From NCBI GenBank assembly GCA_016928025.1, contig JAFGLN010000065.1, positions 49,467 through 113,466 on the forward strand: a stretch of DNA of 64,000 nucleotides, given 5' to 3'. The translations under genes were made by a program, and so were the position numbers. The DNA is from Deltaproteobacteria bacterium. GTDB lineage: Bacteria; Desulfobacterota; Syntrophia; Syntrophales; JAFGHS01. Shown in pieces: positions 26,844 to 36,919 of this stretch. Below the pieces are notes generated by a model. It was not told the origin of the DNA. It ran no database searches and saw only the letters and a program-made list of their open reading frames with translations. Every line of letters starts with the position of its first letter. Position 1 is the stretch's first letter.

Positions 26844-28127
26844 ATGGTCTATTCATCAAAATGGCTTTTTCAAGAATCCCAGAAATGCATACCGGGCGGC
26901 GTGAATAGTCCGGTAAGGGCTTTCGGTTCCGTCGGCATGGAGCCCATTTTCATCCGGGAAGCGCATGGCGCCCATATCTGCGATGTAGACGGAAGGAAAT
27001 ATATCGATTACGTCCTTTCCTGGGGACCCATGATCCTCGGTCATGCCCATCCGACAGTAGTGGAAGCTATCGAACGGGCCGCCCGCGCCGGCACCAGCTA
27101 CGGCGCCCCGACAGAACTTGAGTTGGAGATGGCAGGGATGATTTGCGACGCTTTTCCAGCCATTGATAAGGTCCGCATGGTCAGTTCCGGAACAGAGGCA
27201 GCCATGAGCGCCATCCGACTCGCCCGCGGTTATACGGGTCGAGAAAAAATTCTCAAGTTCGCCGGTTGCTATCACGGTCACGCCGATTCCCTGCTGGTAA
27301 AGGCAGGCTCCGGCGTGGCCACGCTGGGAATCCCGGGTAGCCCCGGCATTCCTGAAGCACTGGCGGCCCTGACGATGACGGTCCCCTACAACGATATCGA
27401 TGCCTGTGAAGATACCTTAAAGCAACATGGCCATGACGTAGCCTGCCTTATTGTCGAACCAGTCGCCGGCAATATGGGCGTTGTCCCGCCTAAACCCGGT
27501 TTTCTTGAATCTTTAAGTGCTCTGAGTCGAGATTACGGCATTGTCCTCATTTTCGACGAAGTTATCACCGGCTTTCGGTTCAATTATGGGGGATTTCGCA
27601 GTGTCGCGAAAATCTATCCCGATTTGGTCTGTCTGGGAAAAATCATCGGCGGAGGATTGCCGGTCGGCGCTTTCGGCGGTCGAAAAGAAATCATGGATAT
27701 GCTGGCACCTTCGGGGCCCGTTTATCAGGCGGGCACCCTGTCGGGCAATCCGGTCGCCATGGCCGCGGGTATCGCCACGCTGAAAATACTCCATGACCAT
27801 GCCGAAGAATACGGCAAACTGAACCAAAGAACCTCCCTTCTGTGTTCCACCCTGAAAAAAATATTCAGAGAAAAAGGAATTCCCGTCTGCATCAATCAAG
27901 TAGGCTCCATGTTTACCATCTTCTTTACGGATCGGGATGTCCATGACTTCGCATCGGCCAATACCTCTGATTTGAAGATGTTTTCCCGTTATTTTCAGGG
28001 AATGCTGACAAGAAACATCAATCTAGCACCATCTCAATTCGAGGCGTCTTTTGTCTCTCTCGCCCATACGGATGATGATATCCAGAAGACCCTTGACGCC
28101 TGCAAAAAGACCACCAAAGAGTGGTAG
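26844..28127 (+). CDS. hemL: glutamate-1-semialdehyde 2,1-aminomutase
   Basis: 427 residues, full length. Converts glutamate-1-semialdehyde to 5-aminolevulinate for tetrapyrroles, using PLP. PGGVNSPVRAF, SSGTEAAMSAIRLARG, CYHGHAD, FDEVITGFR and the PLP lysine in GKIIGGGLPVGAFGG are all present, and the C-terminal FVSLAHTDDDI is normal. The ATG at 26844 is used; the longer frame upstream is the tail of the preceding gene. One base separates the two genes, so they are coupled. Confidence 0.96.
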   Translation: MVYSSKWLFQESQKCIPGGVNSPVRAFGSVGMEPIFIREAHGAHICDVDGRKYIDYVLSWGPMILGHAHPTVVEAIERAARAGTSYGAPTELELEMAGMICDAFPAIDKVRMVSSGTEAAMSAIRLARGYTGREKILKFAGCYHGHADSLLVKAGSGVATLGIPGSPGIPEALAALTMTVPYNDIDACEDTLKQHGHDVACLIVEPVAGNMGVVPPKPGFLESLSALSRDYGIVLIFDEVITGFRFNYGGFRSVAKIYPDLVCLGKIIGGGLPVGAFGGRKEIMDMLAPSGPVYQAGTLSGNPVAMAAGIATLKILHDHAEEYGKLNQRTSLLCSTLKKIFREKGIPVCINQVGSMFTIFFTDRDVHDFASANTSDLKMFSRYFQGMLTRNINLAPSQFEASFVSLAHTDDDIQKTLDACKKTTKEW

Positions 28128-28235
28128 AGAAAAAATTAAAAACTGCAGGCAAAAATTACCGTTGATCTGTCTCGGGATGATGGAGTCAGGATTCAGAAAA
28201 GAAAAAAAGCATAGAATGGAGGAGGCTACTCTTTG

Positions 28236-29264
28236 ATGAAAAAAGCGCTGATCACGGGGATTACTGGCCAGGACGGATCCTACCTGGCGGAGTTGCTGCT
28301 GGGAAAAGGTTATGAAGTGCACGGTCTGATCCGCAGGGCCAGTACCTTCAACACCGAGAGAATCGATCATCTCTATAAGGATTTCCACGACCCTCAGGCC
28401 CGAGTCTATCTTCATTACGGCGATCTTTCCGTCGGCGGCCAATTAACCGATCTATTACATGACATCAAGCCCCATGAAATCTATCATTTAGGCGCCCAAA
28501 GCCATGTTCGGGTCAGTTTTGACATGCCTGAATATACGAGTGACATTACCGGCCTCGGTACGCTCCGGCTTCTGGAAGCCATACGTAAGACAGGCATTCA
28601 AGTGAAATTCTACCAGGCTTCTTCCAGCGAGATGTTTGGCTCGGCACCGCCGCCTCAAAGTGAACAGACGCCTTTTCAGCCGCGGAGCCCCTATGCGGCA
28701 GCCAAGGTTTTTTCCTATCATGTCGTCAAAAATTATCGTGATGCCTATGACATCTTTGCCTGCAACGGCATATTATTTAATCATGAATCTCCCCGCCGTG
28801 GCGAAACCTTTGTCACCAGAAAGATCACCCGGGCCGCCACGCAAATCAAACTGGGTTTGAAGGATCGCCTGTATCTGGGTAATTTGGACGCCAAAAGGGA
28901 CTGGGGCTTTGCCGGCGACTATGTCGAGGTCATGTGGCTCATGCTCCAGCAGGATGAGCCGGACGATTATGTCATCGCCACCGGCGAGACCCACTCCGTC
29001 AAAGAATTCGTTCAAAAGGTTTTTGAAAAATTGGGACTTGATTACAAAAAGTATGTGGTGATCGATCCCCGATATTTTCGTCCAACGGAAGTCGACGTCC
29101 TCCTGGGCGACGCCGGCAAGGCCCGGCAAAAACTTCACTGGCAGCCGACGGTTGATTTCGATCGTTTAATCGAGATGATGATTGAAGCGGACATGGAAAT
29201 GGCCAAAAAAGAAAAGACCCTGCTGGATGCCGGATATACCAACAATAGAGGGAACCGCGATTAG
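28236..29264 (+). CDS. gmd: GDP-mannose 4,6-dehydratase
   Basis: 342 residues from the ATG at 28236 with GGAGGAGG about 10 bases upstream. [15 protein letters not shown] is the Gmd NADP-binding motif; SSSEMFG and [10 protein letters not shown] hold the catalytic Ser/Thr-Glu-Tyr-Lys set, and [17 protein letters not shown] is diagnostic. It makes GDP-4-keto-6-deoxymannose, the substrate of the next gene. Together they give GDP-L-fucose for surface glycans. Confidence 0.96.
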   Translation: MKKALITGITGQDGSYLAELLLGKGYEVHGLIRRASTFNTERIDHLYKDFHDPQARVYLHYGDLSVGGQLTDLLHDIKPHEIYHLGAQSHVRVSFDMPEYTSDITGLGTLRLLEAIRKTGIQVKFYQASSSEMFGSAPPPQSEQTPFQPRSPYAAAKVFSYHVVKNYRDAYDIFACNGILFNHESPRRGETFVTRKITRAATQIKLGLKDRLYLGNLDAKRDWGFAGDYVEVMWLMLQQDEPDDYVIATGETHSVKEFVQKVFEKLGLDYKKYVVIDPRYFRPTEVDVLLGDAGKARQKLHWQPTVDFDRLIEMMIEADMEMAKKEKTLLDAGYTNNRGNRD

Positions 29265-29273
29265 GAGAAAACC

Positions 29274-30203
29274 ATGAAAGATAAAAGAATAACCATTACG
29301 GGCGGCAAAGGATTTCTCGGACGGCATCTCGGAAGAAAATTGAGCGAGCAGGGCTATCGCAAAGTCTCTATCGGCGATCTTCCCGAATATAACCTGGTGA
29401 AATTGGAAGACGTGAAGAAACTGTATGAAGAAACACGACCGGATGTCATGATCCACCTGGCGGCCAAGGTTGGCGGCATCGGCTTCAACCAGGAAAATCC
29501 CGCCTCTTTATTCTACGACAACATCATGATGGGCGTACAAATGCTCCATGAGGGATATCTCAGAAGAATCGAAAAGTTCCTGGCCCTGGGAACGATCTGT
29601 GCCTACCCAAAATTCACCCCGGTTCCTTTCAAGGAAGACGATCTCTGGATGGGTTACCCCGAAGAAACCAACGCCCCTTACGGACTGGCCAAAAAGATGA
29701 TGCTCGTTCAAGCCGAGGCCTATCGAAAACAGTACAATTTTAACGCCATATTCCTTCTACCCGTCAATTTATATGGACCCGGTGACAATTTCGATCCGGC
29801 GTCATCTCATGTCATTCCCGCTCTGATTAAGAAATGCGTAGACGCCAAACAAAAAGGGGAAAAAGAAATTGTCGTCTGGGGAACCGGGACGGCGACACGC
29901 GAATTCTTCTATGTCGAAGACTGCGCCACTGCCATCATCCTGGCCATGGAAAAGTATAATAAAAGCGACCCGATAAACATCGGTGCCGGGTTTGAAATAT
30001 CGATCAAAAATCTCGTTGATTTAATCGTCGAACTGACGGATTATAATGGTCAGGTCATCTGGGACCAAACAAAGCCCGACGGCCAGCCGCGCCGTATGCT
30101 CGATACGACCCGTGCATATGAGGAATTCGGATTCAAGGCCGGGACCGATTTTCGGGAAGGCTTAAAAAAGACCATTGAATGGTACATTCATCAGCAAACC
30201 TGA
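29274..30203 (+). CDS. fcl: GDP-L-fucose synthase
   Basis: 309 residues of the GDP-4-keto-6-deoxymannose epimerase/reductase family. [13 protein letters not shown] binds [26 protein letters not shown] and YGLAKKMML carry the catalytic Ser-Tyr-Lys region; [13 protein letters not shown] is typical. It starts 9 bases after gmd with AGGAG upstream. No glycosyltransferase genes follow; an ATP synthase gene comes next. Confidence 0.95.
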   Translation: MKDKRITITGGKGFLGRHLGRKLSEQGYRKVSIGDLPEYNLVKLEDVKKLYEETRPDVMIHLAAKVGGIGFNQENPASLFYDNIMMGVQMLHEGYLRRIEKFLALGTICAYPKFTPVPFKEDDLWMGYPEETNAPYGLAKKMMLVQAEAYRKQYNFNAIFLLPVNLYGPGDNFDPASSHVIPALIKKCVDAKQKGEKEIVVWGTGTATREFFYVEDCATAIILAMEKYNKSDPINIGAGFEISIKNLVDLIVELTDYNGQVIWDQTKPDGQPRRMLDTTRAYEEFGFKAGTDFREGLKKTIEWYIHQQT

Positions 30204-30305
30204 TCGTCGGACGTTTAAATGGGCATCAATTTTGAGACGATCAAGAGGGCAGCCGCAATGGATACGGCCGTTTTATAAGCTTTATATTGACTTACAGAGG
30301 CAATC

Positions 30306-30617
30306 ATGCTAAAAGGCGCGTTCCAACAGGAACCTGATAAAGATATGAAATCCGCGTATATGCCGATGGTCCATGCCGCCAGTATCGGTCTGGCCATGGT
30401 CATATCGATCTTCGGGAGTCTTTTTATCGGCCGGTATCTGGACGGGAAGTTTGCAACGGGAAACAAATTGACGTTTCTTTTTCTGATCGTAGGCATTTTC
30501 GCCGGCTTCTGGAATTTATACAAACTGATCAAAACAGGCTTTTCCGATGAAAAAACGATCATTACCTGCATAAAAAATGAACCACACCGAAAAAGACCCC
30601 CTCCAATCAAGAATTGA
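30306..30617 (+). CDS. atpZ: AtpZ-type ATP synthase assembly protein
   Basis: 103 residues with two membrane helices: about 22-44 (SIGLAMVISIFGSLFIG) and 55-75. A charged loop RYLDGKF between them is characteristic of the AtpZ/AtpI-like (Mg/Ca) family seen ahead of atpI and atpB. It overlaps atpI by up to 41 bases if the first atpI ATG is used. Confidence 0.8.
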   Translation: MLKGAFQQEPDKDMKSAYMPMVHAASIGLAMVISIFGSLFIGRYLDGKFATGNKLTFLFLIVGIFAGFWNLYKLIKTGFSDEKTIITCIKNEPHRKRPPPIKN

Positions 30618-30975
30618 GATGACAAACTGGGTTATCCTGGCCTTGTTCATCGCCGCCAGTTGGTTTTTCGCCTCCCGCGCTTTTCTGCTGGGCATTACGT
30701 TGGGCGGGCTTATCAGCATTATCAATTTTTACTGGCTCTATCGCGATCTGAAGAAGGTGTTCCGGAAATTGGCAGACGGCTCCAAATCCTCCATCATGAT
30801 TAAATACTATTTTCGGTTTATCGTTACCGGCATCGCCCTTTTTTTCATCATCGCCAAGACCGATGCCAGCGTCGTCGGTCTGATCGTCGGTCTTTCCCTT
30901 GTCGTCTTTAATATCATACTCAATTCGATCATCAATTTGATCACATCGAAGACAATCGACCGCGAAGATGTATAG
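30577..30975 (+). CDS. atpI: ATP synthase subunit I
   Basis: 132 residues with four predicted helices; FASRAFLLGITLGGLISIINFYWL and the second hairpin match AtpI proteins, which help assemble the c-ring. The ATG at 30577 gives the longer form; ATG 30619, just after the atpZ stop, may be used instead (118 residues). In most relatives atpI precedes atpB directly; here atpB is 4.6 kb away on the other strand. Confidence 0.78.
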   Translation: MNHTEKDPLQSRIEMTNWVILALFIAASWFFASRAFLLGITLGGLISIINFYWLYRDLKKVFRKLADGSKSSIMIKYYFRFIVTGIALFFIIAKTDASVVGLIVGLSLVVFNIILNSIINLITSKTIDREDV

Positions 30976-31025
30976 AATGAGTAATCCCGCAAAACGCACG
31001 ATGTTCGTTCTTTTTTACGAAGTCG

Positions 31026-32450
31026 TCAAGTTGTCTGCTCATTGCCGGAGAGAAATTCATGAATCGCCGAGGCGGCCTTTTTCCCGGCGCCCATGGCCAG
31101 GATGACCGTGGCCGATCCGGTGACGATGTCACCGCCCGCGTAAACACCCTGGCGGGTCGTTTCTCCTTTCTCGTCTTTGGTCACGATATAGCCCTGTTTG
31201 TTGGTCTCCAGTCCCGTCGTCGTTGCCGGAACAATCGGATTGGCCATAGTTCCCACGGCAACGACCACCGTATCCACGTCAATAACAAACTCCGACCCTT
31301 CTATGGGCACAGGCCGTCGTCTTCCCGACGCGTCGGGTTCACCCAGCTCCATCCGGAGACATTTCATCCCTGTGACCCAGCCGTTTTCATCGCCGAGATA
31401 CGCCACCGGGTTCGTCAGAAGTTTGAACTGGACACCTTCCTCCTTGGCATGATGGACCTCTTCGATTCTCGCCGGCATCTCGACGTCCGTCCGGCGGTAA
31501 ATGATGTAGGCATTCTCCGCGCCCAGCCTCAGGGCTGTCCTCACGGAATCCATGGCCACATTACCGCCGCCGATAACCGCTACATTTTTCCCCCGCACGA
31601 TGGGCGTATCATATTCCGGGAACAAATAGGCCTTCATCAGATTGGATCTCGTCAGATATTCATTGGCGGAGTAAATACCGCTCAGATTTTCCCCGGGGAT
31701 GTTCATGAAGACGGGTGCGCCGGCGCCTACGGCAATGTAAACCGCTTGAAACCCTTCATCGAACAGCTCATCAACCGTTCTCAACCTTCCAATGACGGCG
31801 TTTGTTTCGATTTTGACACCCAGCTTTTCCAGATAATGAACCTCCGCCTCGACAATGCTTTTCGGTAGACGAAACTCCGGAATGCCGTAGACAAGCACAC
31901 CCCCGGCTTTATGAAGGGCTTCATAAATGGTTACTTCATAGCCCATTTTGACCAGGTCGCCGGCAATCGTCAGTCCGGATGGACCGGCTCCGACGACAGC
32001 GACCTTTTTCCCATTCGGCGATGGTACCTCGGGAATGCTGATTTGACCGGAATTCCGCTCATAGTCGGCGGCAAAACGCTCTAATCGACCGATTGCGACA
32101 GACTCCCCTTTTTTAGCTAAAATGCATTGTTTTTCGCATTGATCTTCCTGAGGACACACCCTGCCGCAGACGGCCGGTAAGCTGTTGGTTTCCTTCAGCT
32201 TGCGGGCTGCTTCCATAAACTTGCCTTCAGCAATCAGCTTGATAAAGGCCGGTATATTCACATCAACCGGGCATCCGCTGATGCAGGTCGGTTTCTTGCA
32301 CTGGATACAGCGACTCGCCTCCAACATGGCTGTTTCTTCGGAATATCCCAAAGGTACTTCGTTAAAATTTTTTATTCTTTCCAAAGGAGATTGTTCCGGC
32401 ATTGGCTGTCGCGGCACTTTTTCCCTTTTCTTTTTCGGTTCAAGTTCCAT
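31026..32450 (-). CDS. nfnB: NfnB/GltD-like NADPH-binding subunit (NfnAB transhydrogenase)
   Basis: 474 residues from the ATG at 32450; the open frame continues upstream inside nfnA but lacks family character. The N-terminal part has two cysteine clusters (CIQCKKPTCISGCP and CGRVCPQEDQCEKQC), then FAD motif GAGPSG and NADP motif GGGNVA, and ends with VYAGGDIVTGSATVILAMGAG, as in glutamate synthase small subunits and NfnB/SudA. With NfnA it should couple NADH and ferredoxin to NADP+ (bifurcating transhydrogenase). A sulfide dehydrogenase (SudAB) function is the alternative. The 11-base overlap with nfnA supports a fixed pair. Confidence 0.9.
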   Translation of the reverse strand: MELEPKKKREKVPRQPMPEQSPLERIKNFNEVPLGYSEETAMLEASRCIQCKKPTCISGCPVDVNIPAFIKLIAEGKFMEAARKLKETNSLPAVCGRVCPQEDQCEKQCILAKKGESVAIGRLERFAADYERNSGQISIPEVPSPNGKKVAVVGAGPSGLTIAGDLVKMGYEVTIYEALHKAGGVLVYGIPEFRLPKSIVEAEVHYLEKLGVKIETNAVIGRLRTVDELFDEGFQAVYIAVGAGAPVFMNIPGENLSGIYSANEYLTRSNLMKAYLFPEYDTPIVRGKNVAVIGGGNVAMDSVRTALRLGAENAYIIYRRTDVEMPARIEEVHHAKEEGVQFKLLTNPVAYLGDENGWVTGMKCLRMELGEPDASGRRRPVPIEGSEFVIDVDTVVVAVGTMANPIVPATTTGLETNKQGYIVTKDEKGETTRQGVYAGGDIVTGSATVILAMGAGKKAASAIHEFLSGNEQTT

Positions 32451-33276
32451 GACATTCACACCTAAATTTCTCAAATGCTTCTTTTTCCTGATCGACATAC
32501 ATCCGAAGACGACTGGCCAACAGATCAAAATCGACGTCATGTCCATCAAACTCCGGACCGTCCACACAGGTGAATTTCGTTTCACCGCCCACGGAGACCC
32601 GGCAGGCGCCACACATCCCTGTGGCATCCACCATGATGGAATTGAGACTGACAATGGTTTTAATGCCGTGGGGTTTTGTCACGTTGCAGACAACCCGCAT
32701 CATCGGCACGGGACCGATGGCAAAAACCCGGTCGATCTTTTCACCCTCCTGGATCAAATTTTCCAGCGCCTGGCTGACGAATCCGTGAAAACCGTAACTG
32801 CCGTCATCGGTCGTCACTATCAGCCGGTCACTCACATCTTTCGTTTCCTGTTCAAGGATGAGAAGTTCCTTGGTCCTGGAACCGATAATGGAGATCACTC
32901 GATTGCCCGCCTCTCTCAAGGCGACCGCAATAGGATAGACAACGCCTACACCAACACCACCCCCGACACAGACAACGGTTCCGAAATTCTCAATTTCCGT
33001 AGGTTGCCCCAGAGGTCCCTGCAGATCATTGATGCCATCTCCTGAATTCAACGTCGCCAACTTGGCCGTTGTTTTACCCACAATCTGGAAAATTATGGTA
33101 ATGGCACCCCGCTCCGCATCGGAATCGACAATTGTCAGGGGAATTCTTTCCCCTTTTTCATCAATCTTCAAAACAATAAACTGTCCGGCCTTCCTTTTTC
33201 CCGCAATAGCCGGCGCATCAATTACCATTTTGACGACATTTTCCGATAGATCTGTTTTTTCGATAATCTTATTCAA
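32440..33276 (-). CDS. nfnA: NfnA ferredoxin-NADP reductase-type subunit
   Basis: 278 residues. The TTG at 33276 is preferred because GGAGG lies 11 bases upstream and the first residues (NKIIEK) are typical. FAD-binding domain RIPLTIVD near 45, NAD(H) domain GGGVGVGVVYP, then the C-terminal [2Fe-2S] cysteine set in DATGMCGACRVSVGGETKFTCVDGP. This is the NfnA/SudB arrangement. It works with NfnB, whose start lies in its last codons. Confidence 0.92.
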   Translation of the reverse strand: MNKIIEKTDLSENVVKMVIDAPAIAGKRKAGQFIVLKIDEKGERIPLTIVDSDAERGAITIIFQIVGKTTAKLATLNSGDGINDLQGPLGQPTEIENFGTVVCVGGGVGVGVVYPIAVALREAGNRVISIIGSRTKELLILEQETKDVSDRLIVTTDDGSYGFHGFVSQALENLIQEGEKIDRVFAIGPVPMMRVVCNVTKPHGIKTIVSLNSIMVDATGMCGACRVSVGGETKFTCVDGPEFDGHDVDFDLLASRLRMYVDQEKEAFEKFRCECHGT

Positions 33277-33295
33277 TTCTCACATTTCCTCCCGG

Positions 33296-33322
33296 AAAAA
33301 AGAAGGAACCCGCAGGCTCCTC
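33296..33322 (-). terminator. terminator or attenuator between flxA and nfnA
   Basis: On the minus strand GGAGCC (33320-33315) pairs with GGTTCC (33310-33305) around a TGCG loop, extended by an A-T and a G-T pair, and is followed by C then six T (33301-33296). It lies in the 182-base gap between flxA and nfnA, just before the nfnA ribosome site, so nfnAB may be partly uncoupled from the hdr-flx message. Confidence 0.5.
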
Positions 33323-33458
33323 GTCAAAACTTATGTTATAAAAAATAAATTACAAACCCGGCCTTCGGCTCATAGATATCCCTGGAACGGAGGAGACATG
33401 CTCGAAAATGGCAATCGGATTTTTTCCATTTTCATTAATACGAGGGAGCGTGTCGAAA

Positions 33459-34298
33459 TTAGTATTCCTTCGTCAATTGATCCAGTTCGGCCAATGAGAA
33501 GACCGGTCCATCCTTGCAGACATATTTATTTCCCACATTACAACGCCCGCATTTCCCGATGCCGCACTTCATCCTCATTTCCAGAGAGGTAATGATATTT
33601 TCTTTCGAGAAACCGAGGTTGAAGAATACGGGCAGGGTAAAGCGGATCATGACAGGCGGACCGCAGATGACCGTGACGGCGTTTTCGGAACTGGGCGCGA
33701 CTTCCTCACAAACGGCGGGCACAAAGCCTTCCTTACCTTTCCAGGTTTCATCCCCTTTATCAACCGTCACGTGCAAATTTACATCATCCCGTTTTCCCCA
33801 CGCTTCCAGCTCGTCCTTATAAATCAAAAGTCCCGGGCTTCTGGCGCCGTAAACAACCGTGATCTTACCGAAACGCTTTCTGTTTTCTTCATAAATCATG
33901 TAATTGAGAAGGGACCGCAAGGTTGTGAAGGCAAAGCCACCGCCGACGATGACGATATTCTTCCCTTCCAGATACTCGATCGGCCAGGAGTTGCCGAGAG
34001 GCCCACGGACACCCATTTTTGCCCCTTCTTCCATGGCGTGCAGGGCACTGGTCACGACCCCGGCCTTCTGGACCGTAAACTCGATGTAGCCGGGCTGGGT
34101 GGGTGACGAGGCGATGCCGATGGGCGATTCGCCCTTGCCGTAGATCGACAGCTCCGCAAACTGACCCGGTGTGTATTTAAACCGTTCTTCATCTTCCTTA
34201 TTCAAAAAAGCCAGCCGAAACGTCTTGATGTCCTTGGTATCGACCTCCGTGATGATCTTTATCACTTCGACCGGCATGGGTATATATGGATTCTGCAT
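33459..34298 (-). CDS. flxA: FlxA-like FAD/NAD(P)-binding oxidoreductase subunit
   Basis: 279 residues with a ferredoxin reductase-type FAD domain (SPIGIASSP), NAD domain GGGFAFTTLRSL and a C-terminal [2Fe-2S] motif CGIGKCGRCNVGNKYVCKDGP. This is the HydG/HyhG-AsrB-FlxA family. In Flx-Hdr complexes it takes electrons from NADH and passes them to the Hdr part. GGGAG precedes the ATG. It follows the FlxB-like gene by 18 bases. Confidence 0.87.
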   Translation of the reverse strand: MQNPYIPMPVEVIKIITEVDTKDIKTFRLAFLNKEDEERFKYTPGQFAELSIYGKGESPIGIASSPTQPGYIEFTVQKAGVVTSALHAMEEGAKMGVRGPLGNSWPIEYLEGKNIVIVGGGFAFTTLRSLLNYMIYEENRKRFGKITVVYGARSPGLLIYKDELEAWGKRDDVNLHVTVDKGDETWKGKEGFVPAVCEEVAPSSENAVTVICGPPVMIRFTLPVFFNLGFSKENIITSLEMRMKCGIGKCGRCNVGNKYVCKDGPVFSLAELDQLTKEY

Positions 34299-34316
34299 TA
34301 CAACAATCTCCCGAAA

Positions 34317-35339
34317 TTATAGTTTTGAAATGTCCGTAACGATTTTCCTGATGTCGATATTGACGGGACAATACATGACGCATCGGCCGCATCCCACACA
34401 GGAAATGGCGTTAAACATGTCTACATAATATTTGAATTTGTGCATCGTTCTTTGGCGCCAGCGCTCTTTCTGTGAAGGCCGGGGGTTATGGCCGGACGTT
34501 TCCATGGTGAACATGGGAAACATGCAGGAATCCCAGTTCCTGATCCTGACGCCATCCGGCCCCTTGACCTCATCACTGATATCAAAGCAGTGGCATGTCG
34601 GACACAGGAACGTACATGTCCCGCAGGCCAGACACTTTTGGTGGATTGTATCCCAGAAAGGATGTTCAAAATTTTCATCCAGAAAAGTCTTTATTTCCTT
34701 GGCCGGAACATGCGAGGCAATCTCACTTGCCGCCTTCTCCGCAATTTCTTTTTTCTTCGCTTCGGCGTCGGCATCGGCCTGGGTATCACCAAAATATTTG
34801 AGAAGTTTCTCCCCTTTTGGCGTTAAAAATTCAACCAAATAACTGTCGCCAACATCCGTCAACATGACATCCGACCCTTCTTCGGATGTGGGGCTTCCTC
34901 CCACCGATGTACAGAAGCAAGTCGAATATGGCGGATGAACGCAGGCGATTGTCAAGATAACCGTTTTTTCTCTTTTATCAACGTAGTAAGGATCTTTGTA
35001 TTTCTCCTGGTCGAACAGCCTGTCGAGAAGAACAAAGCTCCGCGCATCACAGGGTCTTGCCCCGAATAGGACCGCATCCTTGGCCTCCTCGCCATTTTCA
35101 ACAAATTCCATCCCCTTGTCGGTTCGGGTATATTTCATCATCTTTTCCGTACGGGGGAAGAAGATATTCTTCGGTGCGTTCTTCGTATTGGCGTAATTGA
35201 TCTGCGGTTCCACACCTTCTCCCAGGACCCGGAAAAATACGCCGTCTTCTTCCTTCACAGGGGCAAAAACCCGCATCTCTCCGGCGATCTTTTTAATGAT
35301 GCCGGTGAGCGTTTCTTTTTTTATCGACCTCTTTTCCAT
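34317..35339 (-). CDS. flxB: FlxB/HyhB-like [4Fe-4S] electron transfer subunit
   Basis: 340 residues. The N-terminal about 220 residues match the sulfhydrogenase beta / anaerobic sulfite reductase A family (GARPCDARSFVLLDRLF). The C-terminal part has two [4Fe-4S] motifs, CLACGTCTFLCPTCHC and CVGCGRCVMYCPVN. It would link FlxA to the Hdr subunits. The annotation FlxB is by family and by its neighbour FlxA. Confidence 0.87.
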   Translation of the reverse strand: MEKRSIKKETLTGIIKKIAGEMRVFAPVKEEDGVFFRVLGEGVEPQINYANTKNAPKNIFFPRTEKMMKYTRTDKGMEFVENGEEAKDAVLFGARPCDARSFVLLDRLFDQEKYKDPYYVDKREKTVILTIACVHPPYSTCFCTSVGGSPTSEEGSDVMLTDVGDSYLVEFLTPKGEKLLKYFGDTQADADAEAKKKEIAEKAASEIASHVPAKEIKTFLDENFEHPFWDTIHQKCLACGTCTFLCPTCHCFDISDEVKGPDGVRIRNWDSCMFPMFTMETSGHNPRPSQKERWRQRTMHKFKYYVDMFNAISCVGCGRCVMYCPVNIDIRKIVTDISKL

Positions 35340-35467
35340 ATAATCCCTTAGTCCATTTTATTTTTCATTCCCATCAGCATGCCCGGGAATGAGATATTGG
35401 TATGATCAATGAGAAGTAATGATCTTCTTCCCATCCCTTTGTTTCATTCGGCGCTGCCTTTCGTTCC

Positions 35468-36328
35468 TCAGAACAGTCCCAAGCTGCCCAGTAGCGGCCG
35501 CGAATCGATGTTGTGCATCTTGAACCAGTTTTCCGGACCCGGCAGGCCCATGGCTAAGGCCATCAGCTCCGTAAAATAGAACACGGGGAGTCTGACACTT
35601 TCCGAAGACCGCTCATCGAGATTGGCCATACAGACGGGACAGGCCGTAACGAGACAGTTCGCGCCTGCTTCTCTGGCCATGGTCATGAGTTTATCCACCA
35701 TTTTGAAGCCAATGCCTTTAACATTCGACATATTGCCGAGCGTGAGGCTGCCGCCGCAACAGTCGGTCTTGTATGACCAGGGCATGACTTCCGCGCCCAG
35801 GGCCTTCAAAATCTCATCCATCTGGATGGGATTCTCATAATCGTCAAACTCACAGACATCAGGCGGCCTGAGGAGCAAACAACCATAATAGGCAACCGGT
35901 TTCAGCCCTTTGAGTTGTTTGACGACCTTCTTCTCCAGGGCATCCTTGCCGATATCTTTATAAATAATATCAATGGGATTCCGGATGGCGATGCCGCCCT
36001 GATATTTCCCACCAACGATTTCTTCTATTTCCGCCTTCAAGGTCTGATTCTTTTTGAGATGATGTTCCGCTGTTTTGAAACGGCTGAAACAGGCCGCGCA
36101 GGGCACCATGACGTCCATGGCATCCTTTTCCGCCGCGATCAGGTTTCTGGCCGGCAGGGCGATGGACAGCTTGAAATTGGTGCTGTGAGCAGCCGTGGCA
36201 CCGCAGCAGGACCAATCGTCGATCTCTTTCAGTTCAATGTCCAGGGCCTTGCTGACGGCCTTGACGGACTGATCATATTCCTTTCCCGTCGCATGAAGCG
36301 AACATCCCGGATAATATGAAACTTTCAA
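35468..36328 (-). CDS. hdrB: heterodisulfide reductase-like subunit B
   Basis: 286 residues with both cysteine-rich CCG domains: CSLHATG...DWSCCG...CAACF and YGCLLLRP...DCCGG...CPVCMANL. These bind the non-cubane [4Fe-4S] clusters that cleave disulfide in HdrB. The TTG start has AAGGAGG at the right spacing. With HdrC and the HdrA-type protein it forms the Hdr core; the physiological disulfide is not known in bacteria of this type. Confidence 0.93.
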   Translation of the reverse strand: MKVSYYPGCSLHATGKEYDQSVKAVSKALDIELKEIDDWSCCGATAAHSTNFKLSIALPARNLIAAEKDAMDVMVPCAACFSRFKTAEHHLKKNQTLKAEIEEIVGGKYQGGIAIRNPIDIIYKDIGKDALEKKVVKQLKGLKPVAYYGCLLLRPPDVCEFDDYENPIQMDEILKALGAEVMPWSYKTDCCGGSLTLGNMSNVKGIGFKMVDKLMTMAREAGANCLVTACPVCMANLDERSSESVRLPVFYFTELMALAMGLPGPENWFKMHNIDSRPLLGSLGLF

Positions 36329-36362
36329 CTATATCCTCCTTACAATCCTTTCCCGATCATGG

Positions 36363-36884
36363 TTATTTCGTCTTCTCAAACATGCGGCGCACAGACTTCA
36401 TATCCTTGGTCCGCGGCGAAAACGGCGCAAGCTTGCCTCTCATCAGCATGCTCATACCCATGGCCATATCGGAGAAGAGATCTCCCGATTTTAATTTATA
36501 TTGCACCATCATCAAGGGCTCGTTGATCCTTCCGCCGATCTTAATGTTGGACAAAAACGCCTCATGGAACTTCAAAATATTCTTTTCTTTGGGGGTGACG
36601 CCTGATTCGATGGCCATCTGCCTGAGCACATCCATCATCCGGGCGATATCCACCTGATTGGGGCACCGCGTGATGCAGGTCTCGCAGGAAACGCAAAGCC
36701 AGATCGTTGAACTATTCAGGACTTCATCCCGCATGCCCAACTGGATCATTTTAATAATCTTATTGATATTATAATCCATTTCCGACGTCAGCGGGCAACC
36801 CGCCGTACATTTCCGGCAGTGGTAGCATCTCTGAATGGGGACACCGTCGATTCTTCTATTGACTTCTTCCAAAAAGGTTTCCAT
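36363..36884 (-). CDS. hdrC: heterodisulfide reductase-like subunit C
   Basis: 173 residues with two [4Fe-4S] motifs (CYHCRKCTAGCP and CVSCETCITRCP). It shuttles electrons from HdrA to HdrB. GGAG precedes the ATG; hdrB follows 34 bases later. Upstream, 138 bases containing a degraded repeat separate it from the FrhB-like gene. Confidence 0.93.
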   Translation of the reverse strand: METFLEEVNRRIDGVPIQRCYHCRKCTAGCPLTSEMDYNINKIIKMIQLGMRDEVLNSSTIWLCVSCETCITRCPNQVDIARMMDVLRQMAIESGVTPKEKNILKFHEAFLSNIKIGGRINEPLMMVQYKLKSGDLFSDMAMGMSMLMRGKLAPFSPRTKDMKSVRRMFEKTK

Positions 36885-36919
36885 GTTTTCTCCGTATTGC
36901 TTGTAGCATCTTCAACTTC

